64,000 bases of DNA from Moraxella porci DSM 25326 (GTDB lineage: Bacteria > Pseudomonadota > Gammaproteobacteria > Pseudomonadales > Moraxellaceae). Below are positions 30,928 to 40,252 of this stretch, in pieces. The stretch covers positions 221,064-285,063 of the forward strand of contig NZ_MUYV01000011.1 of assembly GCF_002014855.1 (NCBI RefSeq). The letters are read 5' to 3'. Position 1 is the first letter of the stretch. Every line of letters begins with the position of its first letter. The translations under genes were made by a program, and so were the position numbers. The notes beneath the pieces were generated by a model. That model searched no databases. It was not told where the DNA came from and was given only the letters and a program-made list of their open reading frames with translations.

Positions 30928-32343
30928 ATGCAATATATCAGCACCCGTGGCAATACGGCACCGATGGCATTTAGTGATGTGCTTTTGATGGGTCTTGCCC
31001 CAGATGGTGGCTTGATGCTGCCGCAATCTTACCCAACCATTGATGAGAGCACTTTGGATGCGTGGCGCAAACTTGACTACACTGAGCTGGCATATGAGAT
31101 CATGTCGCTGTACGCCACCGACATTCCTGCTGAGGATTTGCGTAATATTATCAATAAAACCTATACCAAACAAGCCTTTGGCAGTGATGAGATCATTCCA
31201 GTGACCAAGCTTTATGATAATATCTCATTACTTGAATTGTCCAATGGCCCGACGCTTGCCTTTAAAGATGTCGCGATGCAATTTTTGGGCAATGCCTTTG
31301 AATATGTGCTCAAACAAAAAGGCGAACGCTTGACCATCATCGGTGCCACTTCTGGTGATACAGGCAGTGCGGCTGAATATGCCCTACGCGGCAAAGACAA
31401 CATCGAGGTCTTTATGATGTCGCCGAATGGCAAAATGAGTGCTTTTCAGCGTGCGCAAATGTATAGTCTAGATGATGCCAACATCCACAATATTGCAGTC
31501 GATGGCATGTTTGATGACTGTCAAGATATTGTCAAATCACTACAAGAAGATGCTGAATTTAAGGCCAAATACAGCCTAGGCACTGTCAATTCGATCAACT
31601 GGGGTCGTATTTTGGCGCAGATCGTCTATTATTTTAAAGGTTATTTTGCTGCGACAACTGATAACAGCCAAAAAATCAGCTTTTGTGTGCCATCGGGAAA
31701 TTTTGGCAATATTTGTGCAGGTCACATCGCGCGTGAGATGGGATTGCCAATCGATCGCTTGATTGTGGCGACCAACGAAAATGATGTGCTGAATGAATTT
31801 TTTAATACTGGCAAATACACACCGCGCAAATCGAACGAAACTTATGTCACCTCAAGCCCTTCGATGGACATCTCAAAGGCATCAAATTTTGAGCGTTTTG
31901 TGTTTTTATTATTGGATAAAAACAGCGAGCAAGTCGCGCAGCTGTTCGGCGATGTGAGAGTTGGCAAGGGGTTTGATTTGTCTGATAAACTTGCTACTGT
32001 GACGAGCCAATTTGGTTTTGCTGCAGGCAAATCTACACACCAAGATCGCATCAATACCATCAAGCAAGTCTATGAACAAACAGGCCGACTGATCGATCCG
32101 CACACTGCCGATGGCGTAAAAGTGGCAATGGATCTGCAGCATGAAGGTGAGCAGATTTTGGTGGCCGAAACTGCTTTGCCTGCCAAATTTGAAGATACCA
32201 TCATCGAAGCGGTGGGCGACATCACTCTGCCACGCCCTGAGCATACCATCGGCCTTGAGGATAAGCCGCAGCGCGTGGTGGTGGTGGATAATGATGCCAA
32301 AGCGGTGGCAGCGCTGATCGAGCAGTATGTGACTGCGCGCTGA
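30928..32343 (+). CDS. thrC: Threonine synthase
   Basis: ThrC is a fold-type II PLP enzyme that makes threonine from O-phosphohomoserine. The 471-residue protein has MQYISTRGNTAPMAFSDVLL at the start and the PLP lysine in GPTLAFKDVAMQFLG (K113). GATSGDTGSAAEYAL follows, then VNSINWGRILAQIVYYF and VPSGNFGNICAG. Length and motifs match the long proteobacterial/yeast-type ThrC. A GGAG site precedes the ATG. dprA follows within 4 nt, so the genes are probably co-transcribed despite unrelated roles. Confidence 0.96.
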   Translation: MQYISTRGNTAPMAFSDVLLMGLAPDGGLMLPQSYPTIDESTLDAWRKLDYTELAYEIMSLYATDIPAEDLRNIINKTYTKQAFGSDEIIPVTKLYDNISLLELSNGPTLAFKDVAMQFLGNAFEYVLKQKGERLTIIGATSGDTGSAAEYALRGKDNIEVFMMSPNGKMSAFQRAQMYSLDDANIHNIAVDGMFDDCQDIVKSLQEDAEFKAKYSLGTVNSINWGRILAQIVYYFKGYFAATTDNSQKISFCVPSGNFGNICAGHIAREMGLPIDRLIVATNENDVLNEFFNTGKYTPRKSNETYVTSSPSMDISKASNFERFVFLLLDKNSEQVAQLFGDVRVGKGFDLSDKLATVTSQFGFAAGKSTHQDRINTIKQVYEQTGRLIDPHTADGVKVAMDLQHEGEQILVAETALPAKFEDTIIEAVGDITLPRPEHTIGLEDKPQRVVVVDNDAKAVAALIEQYVTAR

Positions 32344-32346
32344 TCG

Positions 32347-33528
32347 ATGGCGTATGCAACTGTGACGCGTCAACAGTCGATGTTGGCGCTTTGGTATGTG
32401 ACCAATGCCTCACTGATCTCGTATCGTAAGCTTAGCGAGCGCTTTGGTGATGCTAAGTCAGCGCTGACGGCTGCCAAGTCCGATTGGCAGGCGCTGGGCA
32501 TCCATGCAGCGCACATCGATCGCTGGCAAGATGAGGCCAATACATTGGCATTCATCGATAAAGTCGCTCATGATGTGTCGATCGGCAGTTATTCAATGTG
32601 TTTTTTGGGCGATGAGGATTATCCGCAGGCGCTGATGGCGATTTATGATCCGCCACCGGTGCTGTTTTATCGAGGGGATTTATCCAGACTCAACGAACGC
32701 CAAATTGCCATCGTCGGCAGCCGAACCCCTACCGAAGATGCCCAAAAAATCACTTTTGATTTGGCACAATACTTGGTGCAGGCTGGATTTGTGGTGACCA
32801 GTGGTCTGGCTCAAGGTGTGGATAGACAGGCGCACTTGGGGGCGCTGGCGCAGCTGCCTGCCCTGTCTGGGCGCACCATTGGCGTGATGGGAACTGGCAT
32901 CGATGTGTGTTATCCGCGAAATCATACCGCACTGTTTGCACAGATCGTGGCTGAAGGTGGCTGCTTGATCAGCGAACTGCTGCCATCGACGCCAGCCAGC
33001 AAACATACTTTCCCCAGACGCAATCGGCTGGTGGCAGGCCTATCACTGGCCACCGTGGTCACAGAAGCAGCCTTACAAAGCGGCTCGCTCATCACCGCCA
33101 GATTGTCTGCCGAAATGGGCAAACAAGTCTTTGCAATTCCAAGTAGTATCAATAATCCCAATGCTGAGGGCTGCCATCATTTGATCCGTGAGGGTGCGAC
33201 GCTGATTTATCATCCTGAGCAGATCATCGAAGATCTTAATCAAGGTGGGGGTTTTTTTAATGCTTTGCCAAAAACTTTCAGCCAAGGCATGTCGGTCTAT
33301 GCCGAGCTGTCATCAGCGACAACGCCTGCTGTATCCACGCCCAACAAATCCACTGTCATTGTCCCTGAACATCTGTCAGCTGTCTATGACATGATGGATG
33401 AGCCGCGCGATCTGGATGCGTTGGTGATGATGAGTGGCCATCCAGTGGCACAGCTGTTATCTGCGCTGATGGAGCTTGAAATCTTGGGCTTGATTCAACA
33501 AACAGGCGGCAGATATGCCAAAAGTTAA
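32347..33528 (+). CDS. dprA: DNA-processing protein DprA
   Basis: DprA binds incoming single-stranded DNA and loads RecA during natural transformation. The 393-residue protein has the extended Rossmann core (IAIVGSRTPTEDAQKITFDLA, VTSGLAQGVDRQAHLGAL, GVMGTGIDVCYPRNHTALF, FPRRNRLVAGLS, SAEMGKQVFAIPSSINNPNAEGCHHLI). A C-terminal winged-helix-like domain begins near residue 335. Its presence fits the natural competence known in Moraxella. It overlaps tsaC by 14 nt, the common dprA-tsaC arrangement. Confidence 0.95.
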   Translation: MAYATVTRQQSMLALWYVTNASLISYRKLSERFGDAKSALTAAKSDWQALGIHAAHIDRWQDEANTLAFIDKVAHDVSIGSYSMCFLGDEDYPQALMAIYDPPPVLFYRGDLSRLNERQIAIVGSRTPTEDAQKITFDLAQYLVQAGFVVTSGLAQGVDRQAHLGALAQLPALSGRTIGVMGTGIDVCYPRNHTALFAQIVAEGGCLISELLPSTPASKHTFPRRNRLVAGLSLATVVTEAALQSGSLITARLSAEMGKQVFAIPSSINNPNAEGCHHLIREGATLIYHPEQIIEDLNQGGGFFNALPKTFSQGMSVYAELSSATTPAVSTPNKSTVIVPEHLSAVYDMMDEPRDLDALVMMSGHPVAQLLSALMELEILGLIQQTGGRYAKS

Positions 33529-34129
33529 ACACATCTTTGCTGCCGAGGATATCGATGCTGTCAGTGCTTATCTCAAGGCTGGCGGTGTTTTGGCTTATCC
33601 AACCGAAAGTGTCTGGGGCTTGGGGTGTGATGCCAGTCACCCACACGCGCTTGATCAAGTCATCAGCCTAAAAAATCGGGATTTGGGTAAGGGGCTGATC
33701 GTGCTGAGCGATACCGCCTGCCGACTGCAGCCACTGCTTGATGTTTCACATGAAACTTTTGATTGGGAGAAACTTGAACAGGCTGCAATGGCTTATACCG
33801 CCTCTCATCAACGAGCGCTGACTTGGCTTATGCCTGTCAAAGCTGGTCATCTGCCAAAGATTCTTACAGGCGATCACGATACGCTTGCGGTGCGTATCAC
33901 CACACATCCGCTACTAAGTGAGCTGTGTCGGCATCTGGTCTCTCACCAAAACCCTTATGGCTTTTTGGTGTCAACGAGTTGTAACCGTTCAGGTCAGCCA
34001 CCTGCCACGACGCTTGATACAGCGATGGCAGCATTTGGCGATCGTGTAGCATATCTGGATGCTGATGGTTTGGGCTTTGATCAGCCGAGCTGTATCATGG
34101 ATTTGGTGACGGGTAAGGTTTTGCGTTGA
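33515..34129 (+). CDS. tsaC: Threonylcarbamoyl-AMP synthase TsaC (Sua5/YrdC family)
   Basis: TsaC makes threonylcarbamoyl-adenylate for the t6A37 modification of ANN-decoding tRNAs. The 204-residue YrdC-domain protein has VLAYPTESVWGLGCDASHPHAL, ISLKNRDLGKGLIVLSD, LAVRITTHPLL and VSTSCNRSGQPPAT. Its start lies within the 3' end of dprA. A parS-like site encodes VSHET in a variable loop after residue 70. The last gene of the rightward block; a bidirectional terminator follows at 34258. Confidence 0.94.
   Translation: MPKVKHIFAAEDIDAVSAYLKAGGVLAYPTESVWGLGCDASHPHALDQVISLKNRDLGKGLIVLSDTACRLQPLLDVSHETFDWEKLEQAAMAYTASHQRALTWLMPVKAGHLPKILTGDHDTLAVRITTHPLLSELCRHLVSHQNPYGFLVSTSCNRSGQPPATTLDTAMAAFGDRVAYLDADGLGFDQPSCIMDLVTGKVLR
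33742..33757. promoter_or_regulatory. parS-like site in tsaC
   Basis: TGTTTCACATGAAACT is two mismatches from the parS palindrome. The frame reads VSHET. Confidence 0.65.
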
Positions 34130-34257
34130 ATTTTTTATCGTCTGCCAACTTTGAAATATACTTAAGTCAAAATCACTTGCAGTAATAACCGTACAACTTC
34201 GCTTATTCCTGATCTTTTTCAAATTTTTTATGCTTTTAAAGCATCTTAATTTATAGT

Positions 34258-34289
34258 AAAAACACCGCCTAGTGAATAAGCGGTGTTTT
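34258..34289. terminator. Bidirectional terminator between tsaC and norZ
   Basis: The stem AAAACACCGC/GCGGTGTTTT with an 11-nt loop and T-tracts on both sides lies between converging genes. Confidence 0.9.
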
Positions 34290-34316
34290 GTTTTTATGTG
34301 CTAAACAAGGGGGTGG

Positions 34317-36554
34317 TTAGGATGATTTTTTGGCAAAGACTAATTTGACAATCTGCCAAGCTACTGCCACCGCACCGATGATGAATACCACATCACCAAA
34401 GGTGCGCACCCAACGCAAGATCTCAAGAAACCCTTGCTGCATAAAGCCTTCGCTACGCGCATACCACAAGCCTTCGGTGATGGCGGCGTGCGCTTGGAAG
34501 ATGCCGATTGGCAACAGACTGGTGGCGATCATCAGTACCAGACCAATGTTCAGTGCCCAAAAACCAAGCTTCATCAGCTTATCATCAAAGCGATGCTCAG
34601 GGCGCAGATAGCGCACAATCAGCAGCACAAAGCCTAGCGCCAAGAAGCCATACACCCCGAACAGGGCAGCGTGTGCGTGCACTGCGGTGGTGTTCAAGCC
34701 TTGTAGATAGAACAGTGAGATCGGTGGGTTGATCATAAAGCCGAACACACCCGCACCAAGCATATTCCAAAATGCCACAGCGGTGAAGAATAGGATTGGC
34801 CATTTCAGTTTTTGCATCCAAGGCGCTTGATGCTGCTTAGAATAATGCTCATAGCCTTCATAGCCAAGCACCACCAATGGCACAACTTCTAAGGCTGAGA
34901 ATGACGCACCCATCGCCATAATCGGCGTGGTCGTACCTGTAAAGTACAAGTGGTGGAAAGTGCCTGGAATGCCGCCGACCAAGAACAGCGCCGCTGATGC
35001 GATGGCAGAACCTGTGGCAGTGCGATAGCTGACCAAACCCAGATTATAAAAGATAAAGGCAAATGATGCGGTGGCAAAGACTTCAAAAAAGCCTTCTACC
35101 CACAGATGAACCACCCACCAGCGCCAGTATTCCATGATGGCGATGTTGGTGCGCTCACCGTAGAACAGCCCTGAGCCATAGAACAGACCCACGCACAGTA
35201 CTGATGCGACGAAGATGGCAAGCAGGTTTTTGTCGCCGTGTTGTTTAAAGCCATTGACCCAGCCACGCATCATCAGTACAAGCCAAATCAGCACACCGAC
35301 CCATTTTAGGATTTGCCAAAAACGACCCAAATCGACATATTCATAGCCCTGATGACCGAACCAGAAATTCAGATCAGCAGGCAAAATGTGTGCGATGGCG
35401 AAGTACTGCGACGCAAACGAGCCGACACAGACAATGACGAGAGCTACCCATAGAATATCCACACCAAGCTTTTGGAACTTAGGATCTTTACCGCCATTAA
35501 TAATCGGTGTCAAAAATAGACCCGCTGCCAAAAATGCTGTCGCAATCCAAAACAGCGCAAGCTGAATGTGCCATGTGCGCAGCAGCGAATAAGGCAGATA
35601 ATCAGACAGCTGAATGCCGTAGAAGGCTTGACCTTCGACCGTATAGTGCGCGACGACGCCAGCGACGAAGACTTGGGCGACGAATAATGCCGCGACCAAA
35701 AAGCCATATTTGCCCAGTGCTTTTTGTGATGGGGTTAGTGCAAGCTTGGTCAAAGGATCGGCACTTGGCGTGTGAATAACTTCTTCTTCGGGTTTTTTAA
35801 ACGCCCAAATCCAAATCATAAAGCCCACACCTGCGATCAAAAATACCACCGATGCGATCGACCAAATGATATTCTCGGCGGTCGGTACATTGTCAATCAA
35901 TGGCTCATGCGGCCAGTTATTGGTAAAAGTCGCATCCGTACCAGGGCGTTCAGCTGATGCGATCCAACTGGTCCAAAAGAAAAAATCCGCCAAGCGTTCA
36001 CGCGCAGTGACATCAGGTAAGGTGTTGTTTTTCATCGCGAAACTTTCGCGCGTACCGACAAGCTCAGGTGTATCACCATACAGATCGATGTAATACGGCG
36101 CAACCGCTTCGATCGCTTGGATGCGCGCATCAGACAGCACAACCGTCTCAGTGCCATTAGCGGCGCTGCTGCGATATTCTTGCTTCATCTGCTCATTGAT
36201 GCCTGCTTGTTCAGCGAAGCTCAGTTCATCGAATGCCTTATTGTACAGTGCTTTGGCTTGGATATTTTGGTAAGCGACAAGCTCGCGATGCAGCCAGTCG
36301 GCTGTCCAGTCAGGCGCTTGATACGCGCCGTGACCAAGCACAGAGCCCAGCTGCATACCGCCTGTGGTCTGCCATGCCGATTGACCATCCAAAATGTCTT
36401 TTTCGGTCATGATGACATCGCCCTGACTGCTGACGAACTGCATAGGAATTGGCGGTGCTTGGCGATAGACTTCGACACCACCCCAGCCCAATAGGGTAAA
36501 GGCGATGAGCAGGGTGCCGATCAGCCAATACCAATGCTTTTTATAATTACCCAT
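34317..36554 (-). CDS. norZ: Quinol-dependent nitric oxide reductase qNOR
   Basis: This single-subunit inner-membrane enzyme reduces NO to N2O with quinol electrons. The 745-residue protein has one N-terminal membrane helix, then a periplasmic domain of about 190 residues (QGDVIMTEKDILDGQSAWQ onward, characteristic of qNOR and absent from the cytochrome-c type NorB). About 13 helices of the heme-copper oxidase fold follow, with histidine ligands in LLRTWHIQLALFW, VHLWVEGFFEVFA, TFHHLYFTG and HAHAALFGVYG. It is probably protective or denitrifying. An NsrR-type operator lies 70 nt upstream and nsrR lies beyond it, so NO should induce the gene. Confidence 0.95.
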   Translation of the reverse strand: MGNYKKHWYWLIGTLLIAFTLLGWGGVEVYRQAPPIPMQFVSSQGDVIMTEKDILDGQSAWQTTGGMQLGSVLGHGAYQAPDWTADWLHRELVAYQNIQAKALYNKAFDELSFAEQAGINEQMKQEYRSSAANGTETVVLSDARIQAIEAVAPYYIDLYGDTPELVGTRESFAMKNNTLPDVTARERLADFFFWTSWIASAERPGTDATFTNNWPHEPLIDNVPTAENIIWSIASVVFLIAGVGFMIWIWAFKKPEEEVIHTPSADPLTKLALTPSQKALGKYGFLVAALFVAQVFVAGVVAHYTVEGQAFYGIQLSDYLPYSLLRTWHIQLALFWIATAFLAAGLFLTPIINGGKDPKFQKLGVDILWVALVIVCVGSFASQYFAIAHILPADLNFWFGHQGYEYVDLGRFWQILKWVGVLIWLVLMMRGWVNGFKQHGDKNLLAIFVASVLCVGLFYGSGLFYGERTNIAIMEYWRWWVVHLWVEGFFEVFATASFAFIFYNLGLVSYRTATGSAIASAALFLVGGIPGTFHHLYFTGTTTPIMAMGASFSALEVVPLVVLGYEGYEHYSKQHQAPWMQKLKWPILFFTAVAFWNMLGAGVFGFMINPPISLFYLQGLNTTAVHAHAALFGVYGFLALGFVLLIVRYLRPEHRFDDKLMKLGFWALNIGLVLMIATSLLPIGIFQAHAAITEGLWYARSEGFMQQGFLEILRWVRTFGDVVFIIGAVAVAWQIVKLVFAKKSS

Positions 36555-36623
36555 CTCTTGCTCCTTGTGGCTTGATAGGGAAAAATGATCAGAAAAAAGT
36601 GTGGATCAACTTGGAAAAATTAA

Positions 36624-36646
36624 AAGATATATATAAAATACATCTT
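36624..36646. promoter_or_regulatory. NsrR operator upstream of norZ
   Basis: The 11-1-11 inverted repeat AAGATATATAT-A-AAATACATCTT has 9 of 11 positions symmetric. It closely follows the known NsrR box AAGATGYATTT-N-AAATRCATCTT. It sits 70-92 nt before the norZ start, between norZ and nsrR. Confidence 0.82.
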
Positions 36647-36715
36647 TACAAGCGTAATTTTACGAGCATTGGTAGAAAAAATCAAGTAAGCGTGTTTAAA
36701 AATCTTAAAAATCGC

Positions 36716-37207
36716 TCAGTTAAGCAGCACAAGCAGCTCGTCTTTATTTTTCAAAAAATCATCCAAGCTATAGCCATCAAGCACCCGAATAAAAGCCTCA
36801 GCGGCCTCAGCAATGGCAGACTTTAGGGTGCAGGCAGGGGCGATGGCACAGTAACTGGTGCTTGTGGTGCTAAAATTCACGGTCGGTATTAAGGTGGTGT
36901 CTTTATTTTTATCTTTGATTTCCTCAAAGCATTGCACCAGCGCAAAGTCACTTTCTGTGTGTCGAATTAATTGGCCGATATTGATCTGCTTGGGATGCAT
37001 CGACAGGCGAATCCCGCCATTTTTACCGCGCACGGTATCTATATATCCAAGCTTTCCCAGCTGATGGATAACCTTGGTGAGATGGTTTTTTGAAATGCGA
37101 TAACTGTCAGCGATGTCAGCGATGTTGACGATCTCATCGCTGCGTGGTTTGACCGCCAAATAAATCAATGAGCGCAACGCATAATCGCTATAACTGGTCA
37201 ATCTCAT
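36716..37207 (-). CDS. nsrR: Nitric-oxide-sensing repressor NsrR (Rrf2 family)
   Basis: The 163-residue Rrf2-family protein has an N-terminal winged helix (MRLTSYSDYALRSLIYLAV, ISKNHLTKVIHQLGKLGYIDTVRGKNGG). The three cysteines expected to bind an Fe-S cluster are C93, C120 and C126, the last two in YCAIAPACTLKSA as in other NsrR. Compared with the usual C-x4-C-x5-C layout, about 22 extra residues stand between the first two cysteines. The gene is next to norZ on the same strand, and the operator between them supports the NO-repressor call over IscR. Confidence 0.88.
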   Translation of the reverse strand: MRLTSYSDYALRSLIYLAVKPRSDEIVNIADIADSYRISKNHLTKVIHQLGKLGYIDTVRGKNGGIRLSMHPKQINIGQLIRHTESDFALVQCFEEIKDKNKDTTLIPTVNFSTTSTSYCAIAPACTLKSAIAEAAEAFIRVLDGYSLDDFLKNKDELLVLLN

Positions 37208-37598
37208 GACTGTCCTGGAATAATTGAGCTAAATTTTGCAGGTATGATGACAAAAATAGTGAAAATAATCAAACCTTTTTTCATGAGAATAATAAGATCA
37301 TCACTCATAAAAATACTACAGTAAGGCTTGAAAAAATACAGCATAACAACCGCTAACACTTTGCGTGATTCAACTATTATTATTCATATTATACATGATT
37401 ACTATTTAAAATTTAAGATATATGCCAATAAATAATAATACCTATAGAAAATATTTATAAAAATCAGGCCGATTGTGTTTGCATTTTTATAAAAATGGCG
37501 ATATATTTATCCAACCTTTCAAGGTTATAACAGTTTGTTACAAAATCCAAATTGTTATGCTGTTCTGTGACACCCACAAGTTAAGGACTGCTTGTTTT
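37208..37598. other. AT-rich intergenic region between nsrR and porin genes
   Basis: This 391-nt gap holds no convincing gene. It should contain the nsrR promoter (left end) and the porin promoter (right end). The middle (about 37375-37460) is very AT-rich with runs such as ATTATTATTCATATTATA. No clear operator was recognised. Confidence 0.6.
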
Positions 37599-38900
37599 AT
37601 GTTGTTTAAAATCCTTTCAATGCCGCTAGCGGTATCTGCTGCCTTGGTAAGTGCTGGTCTGATTTCTACATCGGCATCGGCTGTATGGCTTGATAATAAT
37701 CTGCGTAATGGTTTGCAGCTTGGTATTTCAGGCACGCTTAGCCCAAGCTTTACCAAAGATTCTGGCAAATTTACCTATCTGTATGGCGATCCAAGCGTCT
37801 ATGATGTTGCTGACAATCCTGAGACTACAGATGTGGATGAAAGCTATATCGGTACGATGGCCGATGTATTTGCCGATCAAGACCGCCGCGACACGGATGA
37901 GCGTACACGGTTATCAGGACTAGATAGTGCGACGGTGAATTTCTCTGCCAATCAGATGCTGACTCGTGATGTAAGCATCTACGGTACAGTCGGTCTGTGG
38001 ACGATGCCATCAGAAAGCGCTCGCCGCGGCTACTCTTATGGTGCAACCATCACGCACAGCAAGATCGGTTCATTGGGTGTCAATTCAAACAGTGCGTTTG
38101 CGACAGCGGACATTGCGACATCAGGCACCTATAACCCATTGGATACTGTTGGTTCGGCAGTATCGGCATCTTATACAGCGATTCCTAATCTGACACTATC
38201 GGCGTACCACGCATTCCCAGAGTCGGGTGATACACGCTCAACGGCAGATGCTGGACTGCATTCAGGCTATGGTTTGGCAGCATCTTATACGCATTCATTT
38301 GCACCTCGCCATAATATTACCATTGGTGCAGGTCATACCAAGGGCAAGCGTGAAGTGGACTTTTATGGTGACGGTTCAACTTGGACCTATGGCCCTGCTG
38401 ACCGCTACACGGATTATTGGGAAAAGGTTTTTTATACCGCGCCAAAAGAAAAAGAAGCAACAGCAATTGGCCTAAGCTATCAGCTGGATGATTGGACGCT
38501 GTCTGTCGATGGTGGTAAATCTACTGAAGAATTTACTGGTGAATTTTATAACCGTGCCAAGACCGATAACTATGGCGTACGAGTGGATTATGAGTTTACC
38601 CCACGCATGACTGCCTATGCGTCTTATGGTGAGCGTAAATCGAAAAAAGATGGCGTGGATGGCAATCAAATCAGTTATCAAGACTTCTTAAGTGCAGGCG
38701 TACTTGGAGTGAATGAGACTTTGGTATTTGATGAAGTCAAGCAAAAGCAATACACCGTAGGTGCTTCTTATGATTTGTATCACAACATCACATTCACAGG
38801 TGAAGTCTCTGGCATCAAGACCAAAAACTATATCGCCGAAGGTGCATTTAGTAAGCGTGATTCGCTGAACTATCTTGCAGGCGTGAGTTTTAGCTTCTAA
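37599..38900 (+). CDS. Outer-membrane porin, M35-like (first of tandem pair)
   Basis: The 433-residue protein has a signal peptide (MLFKILSMPLAVSAALVSAGLISTSASA) followed by a beta-barrel. The barrel has alternating aromatic strands, a PNLTLSAYHAFPESGDTRS repeat-like strand and the C-terminal YLAGVSFSF. The overall plan resembles Gram-negative general porins such as Moraxella M35. The ATG at 37599 starts the signal peptide and has AAGGA upstream; longer frames are unlikely. It shares motifs with the next gene (IPNLxLSAYxxxPxSxD, FTPRMTAYASYG versus FTPRFSMTAGYG), so the pair arose by tandem duplication. Likely role: passive uptake of small solutes. Confidence 0.8.
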   Translation: MLFKILSMPLAVSAALVSAGLISTSASAVWLDNNLRNGLQLGISGTLSPSFTKDSGKFTYLYGDPSVYDVADNPETTDVDESYIGTMADVFADQDRRDTDERTRLSGLDSATVNFSANQMLTRDVSIYGTVGLWTMPSESARRGYSYGATITHSKIGSLGVNSNSAFATADIATSGTYNPLDTVGSAVSASYTAIPNLTLSAYHAFPESGDTRSTADAGLHSGYGLAASYTHSFAPRHNITIGAGHTKGKREVDFYGDGSTWTYGPADRYTDYWEKVFYTAPKEKEATAIGLSYQLDDWTLSVDGGKSTEEFTGEFYNRAKTDNYGVRVDYEFTPRMTAYASYGERKSKKDGVDGNQISYQDFLSAGVLGVNETLVFDEVKQKQYTVGASYDLYHNITFTGEVSGIKTKNYIAEGAFSKRDSLNYLAGVSFSF

Positions 38901-38931
38901 TTTGATATTGATTTTATTTTAAGGATTTATT

Positions 38932-40152
38932 ATGAAACTAAAAGCATTAGCACTATTTGTCGCTGTCGCATCAGGCGTGATTTCTACTCAGTCATCAGCG
39001 GTATATAATCTGTACAAAAAAGACGGTCTTAGCCTAGATGTCAATGGTGAAGTGAATGTGCATTTCAAAAATGACCGCGAGCAATTTACTTATCAATATG
39101 ATCAACCAGGTTGGACAAGTATTACAAGCGATCCAAGACAACTGGTAACTGGTACTTATGAGGAGCGCACAGATCGCCGCACTCGTTTGGGCCAAGATGA
39201 TGGTGCATCATGGATGGATATTCGCGGCTCTCAAAAGCTACCACAGGACTGGCGTGTAACTGGCACCATTGGCTTTGGTTATGCTGATAGCGGCAGTGGC
39301 ATGTATCTAAATAGTGCCAACCTAGCTTTTGATAAGCTAAATGTCGGCTCGATCTCATTGGGTCGTCAGTACCTACACACCGGCTATGTGACTCGTACAG
39401 GTACGTTTACCACGCTGGATACTTTTAGTGGTGCGTCAATCCGTACCGACTATACTGCCATCCCAAATCTACACCTAAGCGCCTACTATAGCACACCATC
39501 AAGCAGCGATGTGCGTCGAAATAGCAATGATGAAGTGGAGGGCTGGGGTGCATCAGCCAGCTATCGTTATCCGATTGCTGACAATCACAGCGTACGCTTT
39601 GCGGCAGGTTATTCAGACTCTCGCGCCAATCCACAACTGGTGAATAATAATAATGTTCCACAAAGAAATGGCAATCAGGTGCCTGTTGATTCAAAAGGCT
39701 ATGCAGGTTCTGTCGAATATCGCCATGGCAACTTCTTGGCAGCTGTCGATGCAGGGCGCGGTGAGGATGATTTAAGTGGTAATGTTATTGACAGCGCAAA
39801 AACTGATTTTGTAGGTGTGAAATTGGGCTATCAATTTACACCACGCTTTAGTATGACCGCAGGCTATGGTCAACAAGAAACCAAGCGCAAAAATCAACAG
39901 GGCGTGACGGTAGTAAGCGGTAGTGTTGGTGCTACAGGTATCCGGCAAAATGTTGCTGCTGCTTATGAACCATTCTTATTCCCCAAGACTGAAGAGACTC
40001 GTGCATATATTCGTGGCGATTATTATCTGCGTGATAATGTACGCTTATATGGGCGCATTGACAGTGTTGAGTTGCAACACGAGCTTGACGGCAAGGATTT
40101 TGCAAATTTAGAAAACACCGCCTATCGTGCTGGCGTGTCGTTCACTTTCTAA
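38932..40152 (+). CDS. Outer-membrane porin, M35-like (second of tandem pair)
   Basis: The 406-residue protein has a signal peptide (MKLKALALFVAVASGVISTQSSA). It continues as a porin-type barrel with IGFGYADSGSGMYLNSANLAF, KLNVGSISLGRQYLHTGYV, TAIPNLHLSAYYSTPSSSD and the C-terminal AYRAGVSFTF. It matches Moraxella M35-type porins better than its neighbour does. It starts 31 nt after the first porin with AAGGA before the ATG, so the two are probably co-transcribed. Confidence 0.83.
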   Translation: MKLKALALFVAVASGVISTQSSAVYNLYKKDGLSLDVNGEVNVHFKNDREQFTYQYDQPGWTSITSDPRQLVTGTYEERTDRRTRLGQDDGASWMDIRGSQKLPQDWRVTGTIGFGYADSGSGMYLNSANLAFDKLNVGSISLGRQYLHTGYVTRTGTFTTLDTFSGASIRTDYTAIPNLHLSAYYSTPSSSDVRRNSNDEVEGWGASASYRYPIADNHSVRFAAGYSDSRANPQLVNNNNVPQRNGNQVPVDSKGYAGSVEYRHGNFLAAVDAGRGEDDLSGNVIDSAKTDFVGVKLGYQFTPRFSMTAGYGQQETKRKNQQGVTVVSGSVGATGIRQNVAAAYEPFLFPKTEETRAYIRGDYYLRDNVRLYGRIDSVELQHELDGKDFANLENTAYRAGVSFTF

Positions 40153-40252
40153 TTCAAAGCAATTTTGGACTTATTAAGTACCACCGATTTTCTGAAATAA
40201 AATCGGTGGCGATGTATAGATTTTACTCTACAAATGGAGTATGGAGCATTCC

